A DNA stretch of 13,865 nucleotides from the NCBI GenBank assembly GCA_002751075.1, contig NAOQ01000382.1, positions 43,214 to 57,078 on the forward strand, in the 5' to 3' direction. This DNA is from Ichthyophonus hoferi. Taxonomy: Eukaryota; Opisthokonta; Ichthyosporea; Ichthyophonida; Ichthyophonidae. The translations under genes and the position numbers were made by a program. Under the pieces are notes generated by a model. It was not told the origin of the DNA, did not search any database, and saw only the letters and a list, made by a program, of their open reading frames with translations. The number at the start of each line of letters is the position of its first letter. Positions within the stretch are counted from its first letter, which is position 1. Shown one piece after another: positions 1 to 8,577 of the stretch.

Positions 1-175
1 TTTAATTTTTTATTATGGTCTTACCCAAAGACAACAATAACAGTTTCCCAGAAGTTAGTTACTTACATGTCCATTGTATTGACAATGTCAAACAGCATGG
101 AGTTCGACAAGAAAAAGAAGGACGGTGGAACCTGCAGTACATCCAAAGCCAAGAGGATTCCTTACCCAGAACATA

Positions 176-587
176 CAAACTGAGCTACCAGAGTACCACA
201 GAGTACACTCCGATTTAATTAGACCCTTGTGCAGGTCCCACTCTGGTTTCCAATATGTGATAACCTTTACAGTTGAGTATTCACACTATGTCAAAGTGTA
301 TTTACTCAGAAAAGAATTGGATGCATTTGAGGCATTTAACAGGTATCACACCTATGCTACTGTCATGCATGACAAGCTAATGGTCACTCTGGTAATGTAA
401 CGGACAATGAAGCCGAGTACCTGAATTCACAATTTTCTTCCTATTTGGAGAAATTTAGTATCCATCACCAGATCACTGTTTCCCACCATCCAGAGCAGAA
501 TAGATTTAGTAAAGGAATGAACCAGATGTTATTCACAATGATAAGAAGTGCTATAATAGAGTGGTCTTACTTAATATCTGTGGGATG
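176..587 (+). mobile_element. Ty1/copia integrase core region (fossil)
   Basis: Translations of the plus strand resemble the catalytic integrase core of copia elements. The first part has the HSDL...GFQYVITF...YSHYVKVY pattern, equivalent to the usual HSD-GP-G-YFLTFIDDYSR-WVY block. It is followed by DNEAEYL, SIHHQITVSHHPEQN and MNQMLFTMIRSAI, matching the usual GTEF, GI-H--T-P-TPQQNG and MNRTLLE-ARSML blocks. The family assignment rests on several blocks in the right order. This is a broken fossil. Confidence 0.8.
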
Positions 588-780
588 AAGGCATTAAGAT
601 GGCACCTTTCATCTTAAATGTACTGCTAGCCAGGTGCCTACCGAGATCAAAAATACCATGGGACTTATGGCAGTAATTGGCCAAACCTTTCAGCCAGCTC
701 AGAGCTTATGGATGTAGATGCTACTGAAAGGATAAGAAGCCCAACAATTTGGCACTTGAAGGACAAGAGGCAGTAATACT

Positions 781-848
781 GGGATACCAGGACCAGAAGG
801 ATAATAATTAACAGGGATGTAAAACTCTTAGAGACAAGTTTGTCCTAG
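781..848 (+). mobile_element. Copia integrase C-terminal motif (fossil)
   Basis: A short open stretch reads W-D-x-R-T-R-R-I-I-I-N-R-D-V-K. It corresponds to the conserved copia motif YRLWDP-TRKVIISRDV found between integrase and reverse transcriptase. It supports placing the integrase C-terminus here and confirms the order of parts in the element. Confidence 0.65.
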
Positions 849-869
849 GCTGAAAAACAGCCAAAACTT

Positions 870-1094
870 ATGCTAAATCATGAGGGTAAGCCCACACACA
901 CAGCCAAAGCTACTAATATGACTGGAAAGGACCTTATACCCACAAAAATTGATTTATCTCCAATAAATCAGTCTAAAAAGGCTATGTCAATTTTAGTGGA
1001 GTCAAGTGAGAAAAATAGGGATAGGAAAATTAAAGAATTCAGGTGGGATAACCTTAAGGAGGTAGAGGACAATTGGAGTACAGAAAATGATTAG
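870..1094 (+). mobile_element. Polar spacer between integrase and RT (fossil copia)
   Basis: An open stretch of 74 codons rich in Lys, Asn, Ser and Glu follows the integrase C-terminal motif. Copia polyproteins have a poorly conserved hydrophilic linker at this point, so it is most simply read as that linker. It has no recognisable domain. Assignment is by position only. Confidence 0.4.
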
Positions 1095-1519
1095 ACAAGC
1101 CAGACAGAAGACACAGGAACACCTCCATGAAAAAATAAGTATACCTCTTTTACTACTAGATCAGGACAGAGGTGCCAACTGGATATTACCTCAACACATT
1201 TATCAGAATCTGTGTCAGTCCTAGCAAGTTGTCCACAACTGTCAGGATCTCCATTTGCATATTTGAGAGTAGTTAATTTTGTTAGACCAGTAGTAATAAT
1301 AGTCACTTGATTGGATCTGTCTTTAACGCACAGTTGTTGTGTTAGAAGTTCTATAGAAGGCCCATAAACTGACTCTACTCATTGGACTCCATAGTCCAAG
1401 TTGTGATTGTGAGCAGCTGGTTGAGCTGGCACTGATTTTGTGTGAGCCACATAGGCGTGAATAGGTACTGAGTTAGTACTATCACAGATATATGTGTTGC
1501 TTGTGGGGGGTAGGATGAA

Positions 1520-1629
1520 AGTCATGTTCACATCCACAGAGGGAGAGATTGGATCTTACTCAAAGAGGCAGGCCCCTTGAGATCCTCAAACTCATGCAAG
1601 ATATCAAATGAGTCTTGAAATGAAACCAT
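1520..1629 (-). mobile_element. Gag-like N-terminal fragment, left arm (fossil)
   Basis: Reading outward from the hairpin on the minus strand, a start codon at 1629 opens a short peptide beginning MVSFQDSFDIL and continuing with an FED-x-KGP block. The mirror copy on the plus strand at 1972 begins MASFQDSFDIL. Many differences between the copies fall at third codon positions, which suggests both once coded for protein. Position after a putative 5' region hints at a gag start, but the family is not recognised. It is a broken fragment. Confidence 0.4.
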
Positions 1630-1797
1630 GTCAACATCAAGCATCACAGGGAAAGAGGTGTGAAGGCAGAGGTGTGGTTTGTCACCAGTGCATTCACCTC
1701 AGTGTGAAGTCCAAGCAGCAATGAGGCCAAATTGGGAGTTGAAGCGGTTGAAATCAACATTTTGGTAGGTCTCTTTGCTCTTATTTTGGATTGAGAG

Positions 1798-1844
1798 CAA
1801 GTGTTAGAGCTAACGTGACTGCCTCACGTTAACTCTAACACTTG
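1798..1844. repeat. Central 21-bp hairpin of the inverted duplication
   Basis: Bases 1798-1818 pair with 1824-1844 around the 5-base loop ctgcc, with 20 of 21 pairs matching; the exception is position 1810 against 1832. It marks the symmetry centre of the larger inverted duplication and is much better conserved than the flanking parts of the arms. That suggests either recent correction or constraint at the centre. Confidence 0.9.
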
Positions 1845-1971
1845 TTTACAACTCACAATCAGAACAAAGGCCTTTAAAAGTGTTTACCACACCAGTTCAA
1901 ATCCTGGATTTGGCCACATCACCACTTAGACATCAAAACAAAGTGAATCCACTGTGATGCTTGATGTTAAC

Positions 1972-2120
1972 ATGGCTTCCTTTCAAGACTCATTTGACAT
2001 CTTGAATGCGTTTGAAGATTTTAAGGGGCCTGTTCCCTACAAGTACAGAAGACTAACTATCTCTCTCTGGAGATGTGAACATAACTTTTATTCTCTTCCC
2101 CATGAGCAACACATACACCT
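1972..2120 (+). mobile_element. Gag-like N-terminal fragment, right arm (fossil)
   Basis: This is the plus-strand mirror of the fragment at 1629 (minus). It begins MASFQDSFDIL at 1972 and shares the FED-x-KGP block. Both copies are preceded by atgcttgatgtt, so the homology extends upstream of the start. The two fragments diverge from the central hairpin. No nucleocapsid zinc knuckle or other diagnostic motif is visible, so gag is only a positional guess. Confidence 0.4.
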
Positions 2121-2389
2121 GCGATAGTACTAACTCAGTACCCTGTGCCTATGTGGCTCACACAAGGTCAGTGCCAGATCAACCAGCTGCTCACAACCAC
2201 ATCCTGGATCATGAAGTCCAATGAGTATTGGGTACTGCAATGGGCACACCCATGAATGGTTATCATTCCTTTGGTCAGGCCAACCATGTCATGGGTGGTA
2301 TTATAACCACATCACCAATGCCAGCTCAAGCTGGTTAAACACCAGTTAATGCTGGTGTACCACATGGTTAATATTATCACTTTATTCTT

Positions 2390-2790
2390 ATGATCCATGT
2401 TTTATAAACAAGGTTCTTCAAAGACACCACTATCATATGTGTGGTCTATGTGGACGATTCAATCATCTTCACAAACAATTATAAAATTGCCAAGGACTTC
2501 TTCAAAGCCTTAGGTAAGGAATACAAAATCAAGGATTTAGGTTCTCCAAAGAATTCCCTTGGTTTGAACATAGTCCAATCTACAGATGGCTCTATAACAA
2601 TGTCTCAAATGACATACATCAGTAAGATGATGAATATGTTTCCTGACTATTTGAAGTTCCAAATATATTTACCAATCATACCGGATCACCAAAGCGGAGA
2701 ACGTGTCACCTCCATGTGACAGTTCCTCATATAGAAGCTTAATAGACACACTCTTATGGACAACTAAAGGTTGCTGAGGTGATGTATCAG
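2390..2790 (+). mobile_element. Ty1/copia reverse transcriptase fragment (fossil)
   Basis: The catalytic-box region of a copia RT is clear: VVYVDDSIIF, then KDFFKALGKEYKIKDLG and LGLNIV, then ITMSQMTYISKMM. These match the usual LLYVDDLLI, DLGE--YFLGIEI and I-LSQ-KYI---L blocks. Farther on, an S-Y-R-S-L-I block matches the copia YRSLIGSLMYL motif. The YVDD box places it firmly in Ty1/copia RT. The upstream half of the RT domain is not recognisable, because the inverted duplication and unidentified sequence lie there. It is a broken fossil. Confidence 0.85.
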
Positions 2791-2882
2791 ATGCAGTAGG
2801 TTGGTTAGGCAGACAAGCCGCAAAGTTAGCTCCTGCCCCGTTCATGAATACCTATCAAAAACTAACCCTCAATGATTAAGTA

Positions 2883-2908
2883 ACATCTCCACAGGTATGT
2901 GGAGATGT
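2883..2908. repeat. Perfect 11-bp hairpin just upstream of the purine tract
   Basis: acatctccaca (2883-2893) pairs perfectly with tgtggagatgt (2898-2908) around the loop ggta. It directly precedes the purine tract and the probable 3' LTR of the copia fossil. Confidence 0.85.
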
Positions 2909-2916
2909 AGAGGGAG

Positions 2917-3460
2917 TGTTGAAGTATTTCAGCTCCTACAATTGTTAGGCTGTATACTGTATGTCTTGTACAAAAATACCTATTGTTCATGTGGCGTTGT
3001 ACCTCTAAAATTTTAGTAGCGTTTATAATGAGGTTTCAATCTGTAATTAAACGTTATACATTAATTAATGACAACTAATTAATTACGTGATGCCTCTAAT
3101 TATATTTAATTAGAACTAGATGTTTACTGCAGTCTAACACGTAAATTTACCATGTTTTTTAGATAGTGCTGATCATCGGCATTTTAATCGCATATAGTGA
3201 CTGATGTTACATATGTGATGCATAGCATCATCCTTTATATAATTAAACAGACAAATAACCCTAATAACATGTTAGATAACAATTACGTTGAGTACTTATT
3301 TAATGACATGTTTTGCTTAAAGGCTTATCACCTGGTCAACTGGTATTGACCTGAATCAGCAACTATATACCCAGCAGCCACAGACTTAGTCTGGATACTG
3401 TTTTTTATAGAGGTACATTAATAAAAGTATTGTGCAAAAATATTAACTCTTTGTCCGTCA
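2917..3460 (+). mobile_element. Probable 3' LTR of the copia fossil (right end uncertain)
   Basis: A purine-rich tract (agatgtagagggag, 2903-2916) is followed at once by TGTTGAAG, the layout expected for a polypurine tract and an LTR starting with TG. Within the next 550 bases there is a TATA-like tttatataatta at 3234-3245 and an AATAAA at 3420-3425, in the order expected of U3 then R. The right end is only a guess because the 5' LTR and target-site duplication cannot be compared within this window. Confidence 0.45.
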
Positions 3461-3483
3461 TTAGGGGTCATTATGACAATGAT

Positions 3484-3807
3484 ATGTCTACACCTACTGC
3501 ATCCAGGGTTAAACATAAGTCAGCAATTCCTGCAGCAACCAAGTTAGGATCTTCAAGCAAGAAAAAGCTAAGGGATCAACTCTCTTCCAACAGCAGTGAA
3601 GAGAAAATGACAAGGAATCTTTTAAAGAACCTTGACTCCAACACAAATAAATTAGAAAATGGACAACTTATGTCCATAAATAATGAGACCGAATCTACAG
3701 ACACTAGCTTGGATTTCAACAGCTTTCCATATATGTTTTCCCGCAATGAATTATCAATAAACATAAATACTGTAATAATTTTTGATCTAGCCCATCCCAT
3801 AAAGTAG
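3484..3807 (+). CDS. Unrecognised Ser/Asn/Lys-rich open frame, 107 codons
   Basis: From the first ATG at 3484 this frame encodes 107 residues; the frame is open upstream to about 3355. It is not recognised. The N-terminal half is basic and Ser-rich (SSSKKKLRDQLSSNSSEE), the middle is Asn/Thr-rich, and the end is hydrophobic (INTVIIFDLAHPIK). No domain, signal peptide or zinc ligand is visible. The stretch tttttatag at 3402-3410 looks like a splice acceptor, so it could be the last exon of a host gene. It could also be the flank of the copia fossil or chance, since open frames of this size occur in AT-rich DNA. The frame is less AT-rich than the sequence on either side, which mildly favours past coding. 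Confidence 0.3.
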   Translation: MSTPTASRVKHKSAIPAATKLGSSSKKKLRDQLSSNSSEEKMTRNLLKNLDSNTNKLENGQLMSINNETESTDTSLDFNSFPYMFSRNELSININTVIIFDLAHPIK

Positions 3808-4047
3808 GTTAATCTTTTTATGGTCATTAGCCCCTATTGGAAGGCTTGCCCTAGGTACTAGGTATGGGGGTACATATATCAAATTGAGATCCTCCCCATA
3901 GTGATATCCATTTTTTCTCTATCTTATCCACCAGTTAACCATCCTTGACACTTGTTACTAGAAAGTACTCTACATATTAAACTACAGATGATTTCGTAGA
4001 TAGACATCACTGTCTGCGTTAGATACAGGCATATTATAGAGGTTTGC

Positions 4048-4061
4048 ATATATATATATAT
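4048..4061. repeat. (AT)7 microsatellite
   Basis: Seven uninterrupted AT units flanked by gc and gc. Confidence 0.9.
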
Positions 4062-4200
4062 GCCAGACCTATCTATTTACGTGTATTCAGATATATAAAC
4101 CTATAGGGTGCCTTTGTACTAAAATAATTATGACGGATAGTCTTGAGATTATAGAAGATTCTGAGCACCATAGATGTATTTCCAGATATCTGTATAAAGG

Positions 4201-4224
4201 ATATATATATATATATATATATAT
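4201..4224. repeat. (AT)12 microsatellite with GT tail
   Basis: Twelve AT units run directly into gtgtgt at 4225-4230. Apparent open frames on the minus strand across it (poly Ile-Tyr) are artefacts of the repeat. Confidence 0.95.
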
Positions 4225-4606
4225 GTGTGTATAGCAACACATTTTAATGTTGTGGATTGGTAATTGAGCATAATACAAAATGCATTTGTTTTAACCAGCC
4301 GGTTCCGTTGACCCTCAAACGTTTTCCTTAAGTACATACTGCACGAATTATTTCTTATGTGTATGATCCAAGCCTGAATATAAACCCAAACTTACACTTC
4401 CAGTTAATGATGGAGGTTATGTCTGCTATTGTGTATTGATAATGTTCGGTGTATATAATATCACTTGTGCAAATTCATGTCGCACATAATCATATATCAG
4501 TGAGATTTGCAACACGCTGAACAATTCTAGTACATATATATATAGTGTTACTACGGTACGTCTAGGAATACCATGTAGGGCAGCTATAGATACGCTTTTC
4601 ATAGTA

Positions 4607-4607
<1 letters not shown>

Positions 4608-4643
<36 letters not shown>
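4608..4643. repeat. (ATT)12 microsatellite
   Basis: Twelve perfect ATT units in a row. Confidence 0.95.
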
Positions 4644-6079
4644 TAATATCTAGTTCCACTTGCATATATCGACCACACTATTATCTATTACTAAGTTAAC
4701 TATACCAATCAGGTATAAACCACGACATAAAACAAGATAGATAACAATGAATAAATAAATAAAATTAAAAACGAAAACAAAAGAAATATATATATATAGA
4801 TTTTGTTGCTGTTTGTTTTTAACTTCTATTTTCCTCCCAAATTTTTTTTTAGGATTACTCTATTGGTTCATTCGTATGCCAGTATTTTCAGTCTTTCCTA
4901 TTTGAATGAAAGTTAACACAAAAACACATAGTAGGGTACAGCCATTGCAATTAAGGAAACCATAATAACTAAGGATGACTGGCTGGATACGTAAATAAAT
5001 TTACTACAACATAAAGATAGTGCTATAATCTTGAGTATGGTAATCTAAAGCATGATAGGTACTTATGGTTTACCACTAGAGTAGATAGACATGGTCTCCT
5101 TAAAGCTTGGTGTTGCCTATACTGAAGTGCTCAACTTCTACCGACGTTTTTACTAATAAAGCATGTATTGGTCCATCTGTACTCCACGTATACAAGGGTA
5201 CACGTTAAAACACCCCTTAATTCGGTGTTCCCCCAATAATAAATGGATATATAAATGGATATGTCACAGGAACTGCATTCGTCTCTACTTATATCGAACA
5301 CTTTGTTAAAATTATTATTAGGTACAATAGCAATAAAAATGTTATGAGAACTAATTGTATAAATATAAATCTAATCATACAAAGGCTCTATATATATTGT
5401 ATTACCAAATACATTTGATAGTATGTCCAAACCAATTTTTATGCTCAATATTTGACATACATATGAACATATCTATTTAATTAAGTGTACATAGAATCAA
5501 ACGTATTTTAAAACGTTAATATATGAACTATTTATTATACTAGGATTGTATTAAATCAACAATCGTGTTTATAGGTGCTCCGAAGTCAAATCAATTAGGA
5601 GTTAGCCGGTACTTCCAGAGGCAACATCTTCCCCTATCCATGAATTATATTTTATTTATGTTAACACTATGCACAGTCCTTCGATGTCTTACAGAATGTC
5701 CAGCCCGTATGTATAGAGAAAAGGGAAGCTAGGAATCATCCTATTAACTGACTCATTAAGTCATGTTCTCCACAGAAAATAGCGAAATACCAGATCATAT
5801 ATAATGAGATATGTGCTTCAACTATTGCAAACCATTTCACTAATACAGTGCAGAATTCCTCTTGTGCATTGATAGATGGTCATGATATCTACACTGACAA
5901 TCAGGCTTACCTTAATTAATGCATTACTTATCAGATTAATGTGAAATATGAGGCTGCCAGATTAACGGGTAAGCAAAGTTAGATTTATAATGTGATATGT
6001 GTGTAAGGTAATCATATAGAGGTGTACGATATCCTTACCGGCCCAGTTTTCATGATTCATACCCTCGACTGTTGGCCTG

Positions 6080-6135
6080 CCTGTATGTGTATATGTATGC
6101 ATATATGTATGTATGAAGGTAGGTATATATGTGTG
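6080..6135. repeat. Degenerate TATG/TA repeat followed by a G-rich purine tract
   Basis: Imperfect repeats of tatg and tgta run from about 6080 to 6135. They are followed by a plus-strand purine tract with G runs at 6140-6142, 6144-6147 and 6153-6156 and GG pairs beyond. This lies about 150-230 bases past the stop codon of the TMEM43-like gene. Confidence 0.7.
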
Positions 6136-6310
6136 CAGAGGGTGGGGAGTAAGGGGAGGAGGAGAGATGTTACGTAGAGTATTTGTCTTATCAAACAATA
6201 ATCTGGGCCTTGATGACATTTCCTATAAACAAAGAGAAACAATAAGTGAACTAAATACTACTAATATAAATGCATGGATTGAACAGTCGTACGCGACCAC
6301 GTTAAAATAA

Positions 6311-8577
6311 CTAGAATACATATACACCCACCAGTGGTGCTTGGTTCTGGCCGCTACATGTTCCAGTGGTCGGGGTACCGTAAGAGGCATAAGGGGTGGA
6401 CTGGGGATACACTTCACCATAGGAGGGTGGATTACTAGTGTGGTCGATGGAAACATATTCATAACTGGGAACATAGTCATAACCGAGATATCTTGTTGGG
6501 CTGGTATATCTCTTTTTTATATCCAAGAACAAAGCAAGACCCAGAAGCCCTCCACTTAGCAAGAACAAACCAATGGGAGGGGAATAGAAGAGCCAGGCAA
6601 TAGACATATCAATAAGTCCAAAACACAAAGTTAGACATAAGGTAGCAAAGAAAAACCCCCTACCGACCATACCGCCTATAAAGGCACCAACCACTGGAAT
6701 TACATCAGGGGCCACAGAAAAGGGTCTGAAAAACATCTGTAGACCCCCCCAACCCGCTAATAGACACCAAACACGAATCCACCAAGCATGTGTAGATACG
6801 GTGTCATATTCACGTTGAAACATGTCGTCTTTGCTCTCTTGCCCTGCTACCACCAGTGGATTGATAGTATGGTGGCGAGATGAATTCCAGGAGGTGAATG
6901 ATCTGCCATGTGCCACCACACCTACAACACTAATAGCACTCGCGTTACTGACTCTATAAGAGAACCGCATATCTCCTATTTCAGGTGAACTACAACTACC
7001 TGTGTAATAATACTTATCACCACATAGTTGCGTGTTGTTGACAGTGATTGAGGTGGGGGGATACTGGTTAGAGGGATGATAATCTGGATGAATAGGTAAG
7101 GACAGTCTATGCGAGTGCATGTGCATACGATTGATGTCTTTGCCTTTCAGTACGTAGCCTCCTACCCGTACATACTCTGCTGTGAAGGCTGTGGTTTCAA
7201 GGGGCCATACAGGATTCCTTTTTAATGAGTTTTGATACATACTTGAATCCCTGAGAGTGTCAGACCAATCAGATCTGAAAGATGTCTTTAGGTTAGTATA
7301 TAAGAGTAGAGTAATACAATAACTTCGTAATATAATAATATAATGGTGTAGTAGTATAGTAATACAATAGCACAATAATACGACAATGGGTGTGGATGGG
7401 ACAATAAGAGTATGCAGGTAGGATATTTCGGTGATAGAAAGCAAAAAAATGTAGAAAGCATGTATGATGTATGTGAGTGTTGTTAATTGGTGTATATTGG
7501 TAAATAGTATGTATTACAAAATAGTGTATAATGTTCAGTAGTGTGCAATGAAAATATAGGACTCCTGGCCTAATAGAGTAAATAGGTTAGGATCCCAAAG
7601 GGGAAAGGAACAACAACAACGACGAAGGAGTAGGGAACACCTAACAATAAACAATATCATATAAAGTATTATTATTGTTGGCATTACTAGTTGGAAGGAT
7701 GTGAGTAGGAAAAAAAGATAAGTGAAAACAAAAAAGAAGTTTCGAATACTGATATTAACGATGCGGTATATATTAACTAGTAAACAATAAGATACAAGAA
7801 TATAGAAATAGTAGTAATAAAGGTGTATTTTTTTTCAGGTTGCAGTCTCTACAGGCGGTCTTGAGTAAATATGTGCGTGCCTGTACGCTGCTTGGCGTGT
7901 CAATGTATAATGCTTTTTACCACATGGTATTCTTTAATAATAAATCCACCCTTTCTTTGCAAATAAATTAAAATGAAATAATAATTACTAACCAAGAAAG
8001 GATTAAATTTGGCTGTATTTCACTTCTTCCATAAGTGATCTCAAGAATCATGTGTAGCATGCATTTATTTAAAACATCATTTCTAAACTCATTCGTGCAT
8101 AAATATATTTAAGAGCATAACGACGTCTTACCTATACCGGTAGTCATATATCTTGTTTTCTGGTTTCCCAGACGCATTCTCGGGGGAATCAAGGGTCTCT
8201 TCCAACCACTGAAACATCTCAACATATCTTACTAATTGGAGGCCATGGTAAGTAACACCTAATGCATCATCGTGGAGGGTACTTACAAAATTAACATCAC
8301 AAGATATGTGTATTAATTTATCTTTAAGTTGAGGAGAATATATGCAGGTTTGGTCAGAACATTGACCAAGTGCTTCGGATATGGCCTTGGACGAATGAAC
8401 AGCATTCCTTTCATTCCAAAAAATAACAATCAATGAACCAATAAACAAGATAATTCCAACAATGGAACCCCCAAAGGCATTGCCCATATGGGTACACCAT
8501 CCTGTCTTCTCAGTGCGAGTAAAATCATAATCATTATTCCCATGTTCCAAAGTATCTTTGGCGTTATTCTCTCTCAT
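6311..8577 (-). CDS. TMEM43/LUMA-family multipass membrane protein, two exons
   Basis: Exon 1 is 8577-8132 and exon 2 is 7274-6311, together 1410 bases and 469 residues, against about 400 in human TMEM43. The donor gtaaga, a TACTAAC branch site and the acceptor tttcag join in frame through a shared Arg codon (residue 149). Residues 35-55 form the first membrane segment, followed by WNE (human FTNE). The large lumenal domain has RYVEMFQWLEE (human RHVEMYQWVE) and PEIGDMRFSY (human PEVGDLRVSF). Three more hydrophobic segments cover about 313-400 and include GWGGLQMFFRP and AWLFYSPP (human GWLFYRPL). TMEM43 family proteins sit in the ER and inner nuclear membrane, where the human protein binds lamins and emerin; a fungus lacks lamins, so the partner here is unknown. 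The lumenal part has NxS/T sites at Asn134, 228, 259 and 279. The Tyr/Pro-rich tail (about 401-469) is absent from the human protein and carries PPSY at 431-434. The start is the first ATG upstream of the conserved N-terminus. Confidence 0.9.
7275..8131 (-). other. Intron of the TMEM43-like gene (857 bases)
   Basis: On the minus strand the donor reads tatag|gtaaga (8131 downward) and the acceptor tttcag|atctg (ending at 7275). A perfect TACTAAC lies at 7298-7292, with its branch adenosine about 18 bases before the acceptor. Removing the intron restores a continuous reading frame, and the flanking residues align with human TMEM43 without a gap, so no extra exon is needed. It is long for a fungal intron. 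It contains a 12-base direct repeat, agtaatacaata, at 7310-7321 and 7358-7369. The exon 2 frame stays open for 57 codons into the intron; that is read-through, not protein. Confidence 0.9.

Larger units (their letters stand above)
1378..2225. repeat. Large inverted duplication, arms of about 440 and 400 bp
   Basis: The left arm (1378-1818) matches the reverse complement of the right arm (1824-2225) along its whole length, with only 5 bases between the arms. Matching blocks include ctcattggact at 1378 against agtccaatgag at 2215, gagcagctggttga, gtgtgagccacatagg, tactgagttagtactatc, tatgttcacat, caaatgagtcttgaaa and acatcaagcatcacag. By eye the well-aligned blocks are roughly four-fifths identical. 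The left arm carries about 40 extra bases near 1650-1690. The structure sits between the integrase and RT parts of the copia fossil. It may be two fragments of a repetitive element joined head to head, or a foldback element. Confidence 0.85.
1..3460 (+). mobile_element. Fossil Ty1/copia LTR retrotransposon, 5' end outside the window
   Basis: A decayed Ty1/copia element reads on the plus strand. The order of recognisable parts is integrase, the integrase C-terminal copia motif, reverse transcriptase, purine tract and probable 3' LTR. Integrase before RT is the Ty1/copia order rather than Ty3/gypsy. The 5' LTR, gag and protease are not seen and may lie before base 1. The internal region is split by an inverted duplication (1378-2225) that is not normal copia sequence. 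The element is broken many times and is clearly old. It is less AT-rich than the downstream intergenic DNA. The right boundary is uncertain because no second LTR is available for comparison. Confidence 0.82.
3810..6240. other. AT-rich intergenic stretch without a recognisable gene
   Basis: No recognisable gene is seen on either strand. The short open frames present overlap simple AT repeats or have no recognisable motif. The region contains several microsatellites, listed separately, and one intron-shaped segment at 5707-5775 discussed in the findings. Confidence 0.6.

Noticed and set aside
1806-1916. Intact tRNA gene ending in the B-box-like stretch of the right arm
   Set aside because: The T-stem lacks a base, no A-box is found at the right distance, and no cloverleaf forms.
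4087-4337. Two minus-strand frames rich in Ile-Tyr repeats
   Set aside because: They are translations of the (AT)12 microsatellite.
5962-6310. Open frames on both strands across the TATG repeat, including a plus-strand frame ending at 6310
   Set aside because: Most of their length is simple repeat or purine tract. The C-terminal part of the plus-strand frame has no recognised motif and no supporting splice or start signal.
7275-7444. N-terminal extension of the exon 2 frame, starting with an ATG at 7444
   Set aside because: These codons lie inside the intron. The TACTAAC branch site and acceptor at 7275, and the in-frame join to exon 1, explain the frame better.
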